Source: Alligator mississippiensis
Lineage: Eukaryota > Chordata > Crocodylia > Alligatoridae
Length of the DNA: 64,000 nt
Direction of reading: 5' to 3'
Assembly: GCF_030867095.1 (NCBI RefSeq)
Contig: NC_081829.1
Coordinates: forward strand, 92,899,261 to 92,963,260
Below the pieces are notes generated by a model. The model made no database searches. It was not told where the DNA came from and worked only from the letters and a program-made list of their open reading frames with translations. This document shows positions 10,536-23,725 of this stretch, piece by piece. Within the stretch, counting starts at the first letter, position 1. Each line of letters begins with the position of its first letter. A program made the position numbers and the translations under genes.

Positions 10536-11415
10536 TGACTTTTCTTGTTAGGGGCTGCCCCTTTCAGACAGCAACGCACTTCTCTCAGTGCCATTTCCAT
10601 GCTCTTAGGTTTCCTTTTCCCTGGGCAGTTCCTCCTCGGTGCAGTTATACATTTCCCCTTACCCATACTGAGATGTGTTGATCTCTCCGCTGTGGCCCAT
10701 TTCACTGGGTGTTTTAAAGCAGATCACACCCAAGGTGCCTTTTTCTGCTTTCTGTTATCTCCGGTGCTTCCTTTCCACCCAGTTTTATCAGGAAGAGACC
10801 CATTGTTTTTCAGATTTGCATGAATTATTGTTCTTCCTCCTCGCTCAGTGGATTCCCATTGTTCCTATGTGAGCTGCATGATTATCCACAGCTGGAAATT
10901 CACTTTGGTAACCATATAGCTATTTCCTGTATTTTTAGAACGAGCTTTTTCTCCTCACTGATATCTAGTCCCAATAGTACACGTTTTAAATAGAAATTTA
11001 TATTTATCTATCACGCACCATGGCGTGGCATCCCTAAAGAGACCTCAAAATAATTCCTCATCCCCTAGCATGCAATGGAGACCACATAGGCTGGCTGGAC
11101 TGGCAAGAGAGATGGGCTCACTGCCTTTCGTGCCTTAAATGGCTACATTGCTCCCAGCCTTCTCATAATTGAGCCCTCGCTACCTCTCTTTCAGTTCAGG
11201 TGCTAACTGCAGAGTTAATAACACAGCTGTTCCAGAAACTAGGCCTTGTCTAGAGAGAAGGAATTAGACAGTCTGACTGACCACCATTTGGCTCCACATA
11301 GTGGGGGCTCACACCAAAATAATATTAATGGTACAGGAGCAATTGCATGCCACTACTTGGACTAGACTTGCTTTGATCAAGCCTATCAGACCTCATTGGT
11401 CTTAGAGTCTGAACA
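10536..11415. other. Unique non-coding stretch
   Basis: No gene is recognised. A 92-codon plus-strand frame near 10545-10823 has no family motif and no supporting splice or polyadenylation context. A GGCCTTGTCTAGAG word near 11242 resembles a solitary MITE end but is too short to call. Confidence 0.45.
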
Positions 11416-11645
11416 GTCATAGATTCATAGATGTTAGGGTCAGAAGGGACCTCAGTAGATCATCGAGTCTGACCCCCTGCCCTGGGTGCTTGTCCAGTTT
11501 CCTCTTGAAGACCCCTAGTGTAGGGGAGAGCACCACCTCCCTTGGAAGCCCATTCCAGATCCTACTGGGGGGTTCAAGCATAGGAAATGCACTAGCAGCA
11601 ATCCCATAATTCCCTGTTTCTGACTTCCAGTTTCTTTGCATCCTA
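11416..11645 (-). pseudogene. CR1 LINE 3' end (ORF2 C-terminus and tail)
   Basis: On the minus strand a frame ends with RIWNGLPREVVLSPTLGVFK then KLDKH, the usual end of CR1 ORF2. It is followed by the CR1 tail, whose plus-strand text is AGATTCATAGATGTTAGGG and GACCTCAGTAGATCATCGAG. The tail repeats an ATTCATAG-like octamer, as CR1 elements do. It is 5'-truncated, as expected for target-primed reverse transcription. The frame looks fairly intact, so this subfamily is younger than the other CR1 fossils here. Confidence 0.9.
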
Positions 11646-14501
11646 CTCCCTGTCTTAACTATGCATAATTAGCAGCAAGTACAGAAGGAGAGAGCAGCAG
11701 TAGGCAGATTGCTTGGGAAAGGGCTCCATTTCAAGGAGTAGGAAGTATAATATGGATAGCTCTAGCATGAGCCAAAAGAGGAAGCTAGAGATGAGGAGGC
11801 CCAGGTCTCACAGTTTGATCTGCTTGAGGATGACAATGAGAGTTGACCCTACAAATCAGTGCTGAAATACCCATAGCCCCCTTACAGTGCACCAATCACT
11901 GCTTAGCTATTCAACACAGAGATGCTGCTTACCACCTACCTGTACAACTAGCACAACTAGTGCCATGGAGCTCACTGGTGAGCTATAGTCCCAAATCTAC
12001 CCTTTTAACATTTTTTTTTTCTGATGTATATATGTATGCTACCTAACTTTGGAGGAGACCCTTCCACACACATATTATCAGCTGGCTTCAGGCTAACACA
12101 TAAGTATAGGTCATCTTCTGGGGAGATGGAGAAAGGCAATCAAATCTGGGAACTGGCAAGAACTTGGTATATGATCAGGTCTAGGAAGGAATGTGAGTGG
12201 CAAGAAGTACTGGGTAAAAATCCAGGTATTTGAGGTTCAGCATAACAAGGGCCAGGATAATTCGAGTAGGTGCACTAGTCATTTCAGCATTGCTCTGTGC
12301 CCACTGCAAGAGGAGAAACCACACCAACACAGCATTTGCTGACTTCTCCCCTGAGCTGTACACCCTGCAGAGGAAGGCTTCCCTGCCACGTGCATGACTC
12401 TTGGAGGAGGAATGACCTCTCTATCAATCCAGCTTTTCACAAGCATTAATACCAGTGTGGCAGCAGTGTGCAAAGACGGGCTGCTGATGAAGTACTATCT
12501 AGGGGGTACCCTAATCCTCATGAGTAATTCAGGCAGAAAGATGCAGGTGGAGCCAGGTGAGAATCTGGAGATCCATCAGGTCCTGAAGGGTTCGTGCATC
12601 TCTCCAGTGCCCAGTGGGCTGGGTTTTATTTTTGGCACATTTTTGGACTAGAATGGGACATACTTGGGCAAATCTTGCTTCCAGAGCAGTTCTTTCATGG
12701 GAACGACTAATATCTTAACAAAAGGCATCACACCCTTTGCAAGCCTATGCTTTTTTGTTTCCTCCTCACTTTGCCTGAGGCAGTAGGGCTGACAATGACA
12801 ACTCTTTCTACTATGATTCTTCCCTATCATCTCCTTTCTAATGTTAGGGTGGGTCCTTTATGCATACACTACCTTAGAGGTCCAGAGCACACAGCACGCA
12901 TGGATAAAAGGAGTAACAAGCTAACAGCAATTTTACCAAACAAAAAGTAGCTAGCAAAAGACCTCTCAGAGAAATAGCCATCGCTCAGTTCTACGATTGC
13001 CGCATTGCAAAATTGAGCTATATCATGGAAAGGTGTCAAGTAAAAAGTAACCCAAAACAAATCAACCCATCAGTTGGGGCTGGGAATCAAACTTAGTCAC
13101 TAGCCTCTATTATTAAAGTGGGTTAAGCTGAAAACTCCTGAATAGAGGGATTCAGAGAAGAGCCCACCTTGATAATTTACAATGACCCTTCAGCTCCAAA
13201 TGCTCCATCCCTTTTATGAAGACAAGTGTCAGAAAAAGGGTCAATTTTTTATGAAGCAATATTTTGCCATACCAACGTCTCTGTGTACACACCATTTTGC
13301 GGCTGGCCCAGCTTGGGTTAGGGAATGCACGCAGGGAGTAGGGGTTAAACATACTGAAGAAGAAAGCTTCCCGGGAACTAGTCCCTTTATAATGCTATTG
13401 GGTACACAAGGAGGATAAGCTTTGACAGCTTAGTTTTAAACAAGAGATAACATCAAATAGACCCATGGGACTGGTTCCAATTAACAACCCAAACAAAAAG
13501 AACAGCTGCACCCAGAAAGGCCCATGCTTCCAGCCGTATTTCATTTCCACCACGTACAAAAAGTCATATGAAATACAAGGTCTTTTTTTTCCCTTAAATT
13601 CCACAGTGCGCTCATAGGAAGTTGCCACATCATACAGCGTAGAGATGTACAGTCAATTAGGCAGGCATTTCATTAGCATTGCTTTTCTCCTTATATTAAA
13701 ATGTCTTAGGTTAATCAAACCATTACACTAGAAAGGGAGTGCTACAAAAAGGAAATAACTGACAACTCTACCTACAAAACTCATGGCTTGATGTCATTAT
13801 TGTTCCTGGTTGCTTGTCAAGGTAAAGTATCTTGGGATTGTATTTCCTTGGAGTTTTTGCAAAAGATAATGAGAACAATTATATTTCCCCATCTGGAATC
13901 CATTAAATATGATTATGATTGCTGACTTTCCTATCCTTATTACTATCTGGATTAGCTAACCCCATTACCAAGACCATGCTCCCAAAGCTCAGTTGCAAAT
14001 ATGGTTATATGATTTCCTGTCATCCAACCAGTCTCCCTCTCGTCTTTCTGTTCATGTACTATTGTAGACTACATCACCCCCTGTCTCAATTATAAGATCC
14101 TTAATAGGTTCAAACTCCCAGGTGACCTACATTTGCAGGTGTTTAAGGAAAAATCAGCTGACCTATTCAGTAATGAGTCTTGCATTCCCTCAATCAAGCA
14201 GATGGCATCTTGCCTGTAGCTTGCAGGTGTTATGGGGTGGAACCTCGAATGTCTTGGCCTTTACATCAACATAGCATGCAGTATATGCAAAAAGCAAATA
14301 ATGGACATTAAAGAGTAATTAGTACAAAGGAGGAAAAGACAGCAGGATTTCTATTGTAAATCGAAGAGACCATCATTTCGACCCAGAAAGCTGTTTCAGT
14401 GGCTGATGGCTTCTTAACGTCGGTGATCCTAATTCTGATCTCACTTGCAGCAGGGTAAATCAGAAGCCTGTTCCACAGGTTTCAATGCAACTAGCCTAGA
14501 C
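11646..14501. other. Unique non-coding stretch
   Basis: No gene is recognised. An 85-codon frame at 12394-12651 has no family motif. The sequence is AT-rich and has no clear repeat. Confidence 0.5.
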
Positions 14502-15210
14502 CAGGGTGGGCAAAATACAGCTCATGGGCCAGATCCGGTCTGCCAAGGGATTTTGTCCGGCCTGTGGTGGGTCCCTCAGTCCCACCCAGTCCAGGCACAA
14601 GGGGCAGCCCGAGCCATGGTGCATGTAGCTGTTCCCGACATCCCTGGACATGCAACAGGGGTGGGGCGGTGCAGCAGCCAGATTTGCTTCCTGGCAGCCT
14701 CCCAGGTGCTGCTGCTGCCACCAAACCCAGCTGCTCGGGCACCCCGGCCCATCCACCCAGCACCCACTGCCAGGGGCATGACCCACGCAGGCACGGTGCG
14801 CAGCCAAGCAGATGGGATGGGGCCACTGGTAGGTTGGGAGCAGCATCTGGGCAGGGCTGGGATCATGGGGCGATGTAGTGTGGGGCCGGGGCCCGGGACA
14901 GAGCCTTGATCCACTCCCTGCATGTCCCTGCAACGAGCGCTGGTTTCGAGGGGAACAGATCACAAGTCTGCCCCGGGCCCCGGCCCCGCTGTGTCACAGC
15001 CCCCACAATCCCAGCCCCTGACCCAACCCCCCAGATGCCACTTCCCACCTGCCATCCTGCAGCCCCATCCAAGCCGTCCAGCCAAGTGTAGGGTAAAGCC
15101 ACTTGGGGAGTTTTGCAAAGCTGTTGCCAGGGGGGTGGTGGAGGGCAGTGCTGATTTAGCTCACCAAACTCCCTAAGTGGCCCTCCAGCCCAAATAATTG
15201 CTCATCCCAG
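14502..15210. mobile_element. hAT-like non-autonomous element (709 bp)
   Basis: The left end is CAGGGTGGGCAAAATACAGC and the right end is AAATAATTGCTCATCCCAG. These are inverted matches of the CAGGGGTGGGCAA type. The flanks GCCTAGAC and TCTAGATT are a decayed 8-bp target duplication at best. The interior is GC-rich and has no transposase. Overlapping frames on both strands are low-complexity shadows. The same family occurs at 32515-32701 and 42269-42802. Confidence 0.75.
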
Positions 15211-16970
15211 TCTAGATTCATACTAGTATAATAAAGATCAGATTCTCCCCCTACCCGTTTTGTGAGCTACCTAGGTATTTGCATTAACAGAGTCTGTCAT
15301 TTGGGAAATGAGAGAGAGACGGGACCGACTCACAAAGTTTTGATCCTAACCCAAACTTCCCTGAACATTTGCATGTTTTGATATGTATGGTAGGAAACAG
15401 TGGCTGGAAGAAAGGTGCATTGGTAAGATACTGAACTTCATTTCTTGATTCTAGTCAAATGACCTTGGGTCAGACTCTCAAAGGTTATCGCTCCCATCAC
15501 TTATTAGGATTTGTATCAACTGACTCCAGGGGAAGCTGTTACCGTGTCCAGCCACAAGTTCAAATATAAATTTAGATCAGTTCTCTTCCTGGATTACATA
15601 CTCTTCTGTACATCAGCTCTGATCTAATATTTCAAGCACTAATTTAGAGGTTGGTTGATGCATTATAGCTTTGCACAGCCAGCTCAGGACTTTCAAACTG
15701 TTTGCTTTGTGCTTTGATTACTCATTCATTTTGACTTGAAAAAGGATTATATAATAATAAGCAGCATTCCAACAGGAGCCAGTTGTAGCTGTTTCTATCT
15801 ATAATGATTGTTTAATGACTATTTAAGATGTGCTGCCTGGGGTTGTCTAATCAGCCAGTTTTTATTAGCTTTCAATGAATTCAGCTGCGGATACCTATTC
15901 TGCAGTAAAACTTTAGGAAACAGCAAGGTAGGGTTTTATGGAGGAAATATGCAAAGGTCAAATGCCACTAATTATTATTATTGCTTATTGTTGTCAGCAT
16001 TTTGGGACAGCTATCACTGTGACATCTAGGAAATACATTTATCAGCATAAATAATGTGCATTCTTCATCACCTGGGGACAGTCAGGGTCTGTTTCCAACT
16101 TTATTCAAACCAGCGGGAACATTGCCATCGACTTTGGTGGGCTCTGGATCAGCCCTCGGTAAGCAAATCATTCACAGAACTGAATACATTTTTGACTGAC
16201 CTGTGTTCACAGCCCCTTTGAATTCTTTTTGTTGGGCATTTTGAGTGAACACAGCTTCAAAAAAGGATTTGGGGAGCACTGTTGACAGTTGTTTTTTAGT
16301 GGAAGGCATTTTGAAAGAGCAGATCATACCATCAGAAACCACGTGACAAGAGAATCGCTCTGTGTGACTTTGTGGGCCACTGCACATCACTCTCTTTGAG
16401 AAGTAATGCATCCCTACCCTATGAGTTTCTCAGAGCAGGAGCTCTTTTTTGAGCGTTTGGACCACGCATCAAACCTGGTGAATACTGTCATGTGTAGACA
16501 AGAGTTGGTGGTAATCCCGTGCAGGGTCTAGGCACACTACAGCATGGGAGAGCTTACCCTTGGATGTGGCCTGTACTGTACGCTCTTTTCTGAGTTTGTA
16601 AATGCTTTCAGACTTGCTGTCTAGGTTGTCAATCCATCATCTATCACTAATACAGAATATCCACTTAAAATGTAACACCCACCTTTTAATTAAAAGCCCA
16701 CCCCCCGTCGCTGTAAATGATTGTACAAGTGATTTATTCAATGTTCAAAGTGGCTTTCATTCAGATTTTCTTTATTGCTTTGAATCCTCCTTTTCTGTTT
16801 TTCTATTGGTTTTGTTACATTTCTCTGTCTAAATCCTTTTTTGCATTATGCCTCCTACTTGCCTGTATTTGTACTACCTGGAGATTTCATGATTAACACA
16901 CTCGGGGCTAGACTGTTCCACCTTTACTCATATTACTCCGTGAATAGGCCTGTTGGTTTTTAATGGGACT
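15211..16970. other. Unique stretch with a possible conserved element
   Basis: No gene is recognised. 15620-15920 is dense in AT-rich homeodomain-like words (TAATGATTG, CTAATTTAG, TTTATTAGC, CAATGAATTC) mixed with E-box-like CAGCTG, the look of a vertebrate conserved non-coding element. This is judged by composition only. Confidence 0.4.
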
Positions 16971-16974
16971 AGAG

Positions 16975-17165
16975 GAAGCAGTGTGATGAAGCTGATGGTA
17001 CTGCAGGCTAGAATTGCTGCTAGCCCACTGGAATTGTGCAGATCACATCATTTTCTCTGCCTCAGTTTACCTGCCTATATAATGGGGATATGATACAGAG
17101 CTTTGCAATGCACTTGAGCTCTACAATAGGAGCGCTCTATAAGAATGAGGAATCATTACCATTAT
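16975..17165 (+). repeat. MIR-type SINE fossil
   Basis: The layout matches MIR: a GAGGAAGCAGTGTG-like head, CTCAGTTTACCTGCCTATAT, AATGGGGATATGATAC, then a GCACTTGAGCTCTACAAT and CGCTCTATAAGAATGAGG tail. It is a nearly full-length but diverged copy. Confidence 0.7.
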
Positions 17166-20100
17166 GCAATAAGACCGGTTTTAGTCAGTGCAAACACAGG
17201 TAGCATTATCTAGCCATGACTTCTTTGAGAGCAATGGGGCCCAATCCTTCTAGATGTTGAGGCCCTAAATCAGCAAAGCTCATAAGCCTGAAGAAGGGGC
17301 CTGAATGCCAGTAAGTTGAGATAAAGTGGGATTCAAGGACATTCAGCACCAGGTACAATCAGTCCTCTTTTTGCATAAGAATGAAAATTGCTCATTGATT
17401 CCCTCTTATGCAGATAAAGTCTGGACACCCCCATCCTCTGAGTGGTTCACAACAAACCCAAAACCACACAGCAAAACCTATCATAAGTTAAACATAAAGT
17501 TTTTATGAGTTGAACTATGGACTTTAAAAAGTCTGAAATCTTTAGCAATTGCTTATTGCCTGCAGGATAGATGCAGTTAGTCTAGTGCCTTGTGGGCATG
17601 CCCTTAGCTGCAATCCTTATTGATGTTCCTTTGCTACTGCTTTCAAAACTGTTAAAATTCCTTCGCTCAAGTGTTCTTAGCACTTATGTTGATAGGGAAT
17701 ACTTCAAAGGGTACATCTTTACTTTATCAAATCTGCTCTAATTTTGTAGATGGAATCAAAGAGGTTCATTTTAAGTCTAGTCAAGTTTGCCAACTGTCCT
17801 AAGCTTAAGAAATCAATTCTGTGTTACCGCGTAATCAACCTAAATGAGAAGCCTGCAATGCATCAAGCTAAACACATTGTGGGTGTAACTCCATTGACTG
17901 CAGCACATTCACACCAGGTGTGACTTTGGCCTACCAAGGTGGAAGGAGGGATTTCTCCCCTCCTTAAAGTCGGACCTGGTGTTTCTGCTCTGTGGCTGTC
18001 TTAAAAAGTGACCTACACTTTAGCCCCCAAACAGCTCTCTCATTCTCTCTCTCTGTCTTTTCATAATTCAGATCCGTGTACTCTCTTCCCTTCTCTACAA
18101 AACCCCATCCTTGGGAGTGAAGCACATGATGGGTGTTCTGATGGAGTTATTATAACGACAGGGAATATAATGAGGTTCAATGTGTTTGGCAGGCTTTCAT
18201 GAACAAGTGCTATAAGACAAAAAAGGAGATTTGCAGCTGAAGCCTTGGGCATTAACCTCCACCTAGTAGTGTAACAACCATGACATTTCTACTCTCCCAG
18301 CTTATCTGCTATTTTCTTCAAAAACCCAAAACTTTGTGTCAGTGCTTCTAACTTGTCCTTAATGCAGTGTTTGAAGTCACATATAGATGTGCTTTTAGTT
18401 CTAGTTTTCGCAGGGGTTGTTATGATTTCTATAGCATCAATGTACAAGATCTGTTTCTTATTAAAAAAAAAATACTTAGAAAGGGGCCCAAACCTTCCTA
18501 CCTTTTACATGTGCCTGTGTGACAAGATATTTAGCAGAATTTGCAGATTCATTGGGACCTGACAGGGCCACACCGTGAGTGCTTCTGCTATGGCCTCGAC
18601 TTTGTGACCCCTGGACTGTCAACCGTGTGCCTTAGTGCTCACACCACCCCGGCCTTGGGCCAAAACTAAAACAATAAATCTGGATGTCCAGACTGGTTTT
18701 TGGAGGAAAATATTCAGAACTGGAGGCACTATCAGCATTTTTCAAATCTTATCTTGTCTAGATATGGAGCCAGTCCAGCCCACAGAAATAAACTGACTTG
18801 TGGTGTGGCGGGCGGTCAAAATCCAAATCCAGATTCCAGTTTTGCAAATGAACGCTAATCTTTAGAAAGAGCTGACACCGAAACCCAGGACTTGGCTTCC
18901 CTGAGACTGAGAAAGTCCTGGGCCCATATCCAGAAGCAGAAAAGTCGGGAGCCCTCTTGTTCTGAATGTCTCTTCAGAAAAGCTTTGTTTCAGGTGAGAG
19001 TCCTCCAGCTACATCCTAGTGCACCAGACTGCGGGCATTTCTGCATCCCCGTAGCAATGTGAGCCACCCACCCACTCACGCACTGCACAGCCAGATATAC
19101 AACAGTGGGGGCACTCCTGGGCCATCCTCACCTGCTCCTCTCAAGCATGCCAGAGACCCAGCACTGCAGTATTTCCAAACCACAGTGGTCAACTGGGAAT
19201 AGTTGAGTGGGTCATGCTTTACAACTAAGTTACAAAAAGTACCAAGAAAGAGGAGAACCAACCCATCTTTGGCATTAGTGATTTTTGGGGGACTCTAGCG
19301 GGGATGAAACAGGGCCACATTAACTGCCACTTAGATGCCAAGAAGGTGGAAAGGAATCAGGCACAGACACCATTATGATGGTTTCGTACGTCTCCTGTAT
19401 AGAAAAGACCAGGTTAGACCAGGGCTTAGACTCCTCTGTGGAAACTCATTTCACCCAAAGCCATTGTGGTGCCAGAGCCCCCACACAGCGACACTCTCTT
19501 ACCCGCTACTTGCTAGTGCTTGGTTCACTCTACTGTGTATCCACAGCTTCCTGGAGGTCAGGTTTCCACTGCTCTGTAATTCTCACTTCATGAAGCTTTT
19601 TGTGATGTTTTATTTATTTATTCAGCCTCAGCTTCCCCATTTTTATCAGTACTATGACCAAGGGGAGTGGAGATTTGAAAACATCATGCCTCCACATGCT
19701 AACATCATGCCTCCACTTGAGGGACTAGAATCAAATTGGAGACCCAGAAGTGAAGGATTGTCCAAAGGAGTAATTACAGCTTTGATAGTATGGACAGAAA
19801 ACGGGAAAATGTGGTCCCACTGAAGTCAATGTCCACTTTCCCGCTGACTTCAGCAGAGCTGGGATTTCACCAAAAAAAAGGGCACTCCACTGAGCCATCA
19901 CCCTCTCTAGACTGTCTTCATACTACTTCCACTAACAGCCCCTAACTTTGAATATATCATAGAAGCTGAAGGACTCCCACGAACAGACTCAGAAAATCTT
20001 CCTTATCAACCGCTCCCTACCTGAATCAGCTATAAAATGACCACTTTCACATGTGATGTATTGGGCATTGCTTAACACGGCATTGTAGTCTTGTCATAGA

Positions 20101-20189
20101 TGGGATTATGTCCCTATGAAAGAGCAAGACATGAAAACCTCATTTAAATACCTGCAAACCTCAGTAAACTGTTTACCAAGTGTATAATG

Positions 20190-20525
20190 ATTAGTGTGCA
20201 TATCTATATAATGATATATGTGTGTCTATAAACATATATATGCATGCATGTAATATATATATAACATAATGTATAAATACTGTCCATACACTGATGCAAT
20301 TTCCATAATTAAGATCCATAGAAGTCAATGAAGTTATGCTAATTTATACCAGCTGAGGAGCTAGTTCATGGAGTCTTTGAGTATGTTCTCAGTTCATATA
20401 TACGTATATATAAGTATGTGCTTATAGTGCATATGTGCATGCATCTCTACATATACATAATGCATGCATCTTTGCATATATTTTGTGTGTGTTTGTGCAT
20501 ATGTACACACGTGTGTGTGTGTGCA
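20190..20525. repeat. TA/TG/ATGC-rich simple sequence
   Basis: Alternating purine-pyrimidine runs such as TATATAT, GTGTGTGT and GCATGCATG recur across the interval. There is no coding signal. Confidence 0.75.
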
Positions 20526-21589
20526 AGCATCATAAGAAAGCAAACGTGTGTCAATTAGCGTGACATCCCCCATGCTGATGGGCTGCTGCTATGAATGCTG
20601 CAACCCCAGAAAGGTAGCCGTGTTAAGCAAAGTAGCTAGAATCACTGCCTTGTGGGAGACAGGCAGCCAGCAAAGAGAGAGCATCGAGATGATTGACACA
20701 TAAGCATTGTGCTACTATGTGAGTCTTTGTTGCATGCCCATACGGTCTCATTTGGTTTTCCTGGCACTGCTTTGAATTCATTTCATGGCAGTGCTACTTG
20801 TAGTGACTGTGGCATCGGAGGAGGGGTGGGGGGTGGGGACGGAGGGGAATGCAGAAAGGGGAGAGATTGCCATTCAAAATCATACGATGTTTTAAAAAGA
20901 AAAGTTGTCTAAACAGTTTAGAAATGCTTTTGTGCCTGGTATAAGCAATGAGGTGAAAGGCTTGCCACTTTTGGAATGACAGTCGTGAAAGCATCCCCAT
21001 TTCGACGCCTGCCACTAAACCAATACCCTTCCAGACTTTGGAAGGATGCTCATCAGCCATTCAGGGCATGCAGCATTTTTCTTTATTAACCTTTACATTA
21101 AGTTTGTGTAATTCCTGCCTGCTTTCCTCCAGGCATTCCCACATGCCCGCTTCTCTCTCTTCTCCCTTTGAAACGAGAGTACAAGTAAGCATCCTGATTT
21201 CTTCCAGTGCCAAAGCAGGCTCAGCACCCACCCACCCACACCTGCTGCAAAAACTTCCTAATCTTTGCAGAAGAAAATGAGCGGCTGGCTTTTGAAAGGG
21301 TTAACGCATTGTCAAGTATAAAAATCACATCTCGGGCATAGAAAACAGCACGTAGGATGAACAAGAAAAAAAGATCCTGTTTAGTTTCAGTGTGTGACAT
21401 TTGCCTGAGGGAAGAAAGTGCAGAGCTCATTGGAAATCCTATTGTTGAAACCTTGACCAGTCAGTTACAAAGTGTCATGATTTAATATGCCAGAGTTGTC
21501 TCCATTTTCAGGGTCAATCACTCCATCCCTCTGTGTGTGTGTATGCACACACAAGCCCGTGTGCATGTGCGTGTGTTTGTGTAAATGTG

Positions 21590-21644
21590 CACTTGTAGAA
21601 ATATATCCTGGGTGCATCCGCACTTGTAGAAATATATCCTGGGT
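21590..21644 (+). repeat. 31-bp tandem duplication
   Basis: CACTTGTAGAAATATATCCT plus GGGTGCATCCG is followed directly by a second copy starting at 21621. About 24 bases of the second copy match exactly. A TG-rich microsatellite lies just upstream. Confidence 0.8.
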
Positions 21645-23137
21645 TCATTTCTTTCATGGGGGCTCATTTTATTTTCAAGAGAATAGCACTCCAGGAAAAT
21701 GACTTCCTTCATAGTACTTGGAGGCACATTTTCCGACGTCAAATCCCTTGCTCAAAGTGCTGAAAAGAAAAGGCTGGAGTAATAATTATGACCTCGATCA
21801 GGATATGCTCTGTTCCGTGATTAATCATACACGGTATTTAAAAATATCAGGCACCTTCTCGCGTCTGGTGTGAATTACAACTAAAAACACTGCCTATAAA
21901 GCAGCTAGAAGAAAGGTCAACAAATTCTGAGCTTGTTAGAGCAGCATGCGGATCCTACACAGTTCAGTGTTTAGACATCAGTTCGCGATATCCGCTTTCT
22001 TTTATGACTCTAGGCTTTGTTACCAACTTACCATTAATAGGGTTCAGCCAATGCAGGTCTTTTGACTCTTTTTCTCTCTCTGTCCTCACCTGTCAGCCTT
22101 CTCTTCATCAACTATATTTATTACAATCAAGCCCTGTCAACTGTCACAGCTTACATACAGTCTGCCAGTAAATATGTCTTTCCAGTCATTAGACATTCCT
22201 TCCAGTCACCTTGGGATTTCTACCTTGTCTATCTCATTCCAAAAAAACTTTTGTTCAGAAGTATTAGACTCCCACAGAGCAGTGTCAGCTTGGGGCCATT
22301 ACTGTAGGAAGTGACAGAAAACACCAAACTGTCACTCATTAGGATCCAGTTTTTCCAGAGTTGATGTAAGTCAGACTTAGCCCCAAAACGAATCATGATT
22401 TATTTAATATATTTGCTTCTACAAGTGTCAGCTCATCAGCTTAAAATGTTTCTCCTTTAACTCTATTGAGGCCTGTACAGAAAGTTTTCTTTGAAACCTA
22501 GTTTTTGCTCTAAGGCTTAATAATTAAAACAGAATAGAGAACAGTCAAGATTTTGCTCTATAGGTGCACTTTAGTGGCCCTTGGTTTTATAATTATATGT
22601 ACAAAGCATTCGTGTTAGAATTAGAGCTGGACACGCTTGGGAAAATACCACCTGGTGAGTGAGCTCTTTTTATACCAGGCTCCCAAGTCCGGGGTGAGAT
22701 GAAATAAGTCCACGGACAGGTTTAAAGTGAAAAAAACAATTAGCTAGGAAAGCAAGGGGGGGAAAAAAGAACCCTGTTATTTCCTAATGATGCTGTGAAG
22801 TTTCTCTCTAACGGATCCCTATTCCCAACCCTCCTGAAGCAAAAGAAGCTAGAGGAGGTGTGTTACAGAGATGTACCTGCAACTACGCTGTCAGGGCTAG
22901 GGTTTTACAGTGGGACACAGACAGGAGACCATCCCCAAATAGTCACGCCCTCTCCCCCCTTTGAGAAACAACTGTCAGGCTTGATTTGTATTTGGACTCA
23001 TCCTGGAAACAAATCCTTTATAAAGCTGGTGGAAGGCTGGACTCTGCAAAAACAGAGTCTTTCCAAACACTGCACTATATTCACCTATAGGGCCTGATAC
23101 AATTTACAACGTATGGGGTTCACCCTGTGTAACCATC

Positions 23138-23385
23138 ATCATCGATTCATAGGGCTAGAAGGGATCTCAAAAGTCAAGTCCAGCCCCCGTATAGATTCAG
23201 GTTTGCCTCTCCGAAACCATCCCAGGTAGATGCCTCACTAGCCTTTTCTTGAGACTGTCCAGTGAAGGAGATCCCATAACATCCCTAGGCTGCTTGTTCC
23301 ATTGTCCTTCTCTTTCTACAGGTCAGGAGTTTCTCCTGATGCTTCTCATTCATGAAGCAATAGCTCCACATCTAGGACGGGTACC
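23138..23385 (-). repeat. CR1 LINE 3' end
   Basis: The plus strand reads GATTCATAGGGCTAGAAGGG then ATCTCAAAAGTCAAGTCCAG, the reverse complement of a CR1 tail. It continues with CATCCCTAGGCTGCTTGTTC and GTTTCTCCTGATG, which match an upstream part of the element. Diverged; no open frame. Confidence 0.8.
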
Positions 23386-23725
23386 TTCTCTGCCTTAAGT
23401 GCATACCTGAAGACCAGACATTGCTGATATAAACTGAAGTAGCACTATTCACTTAAGTGGAGTCACTTTGAATATATATTTTCGAGATTGCAATCTCTGG
23501 AAGACAAAGATTTATAGTTGTCATCCTCTGTGACTTACTTACTTAACACTACTCTGAACCTTAGAGGACTACCCAAAATGATAAATTATCTACACATGAG
23601 AATCACTTCATTTTACTATCTGCTGCACCCATCTCTGGGGTGGGATGTCTCATGATCACTGTCAGCTACACTGCACAGGAGTTTAAGCTCTGGGAGCAAA
23701 GAATAATAAACACCTTGTCTTAGAG

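Larger units (their letters stand above)
17166..23137. other. Unique stretch with simple repeats
   Basis: No gene is recognised across this 6-kb interval. Small items: an old dispersed repeat near 17880-17935 (GTGTAACTCCATTGACTGC) and another near 19800-19865, an exact 21-bp tandem repeat near 19680-19715, TA/TG-rich simple sequence at 20190-20525, and a 31-bp tandem duplication at 21590-21644. Confidence 0.5.

Noticed and set aside
12394..12651. 85-codon plus-strand frame as a gene
   Set aside because: No family resemblance, no splice or polyadenylation context, and the surrounding sequence is non-coding in character.
14445..15176. Overlapping frames of up to 155 codons on both strands
   Set aside because: They lie inside a GC-rich hAT-like element in which few stops occur by composition. 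No transposase motif is present.
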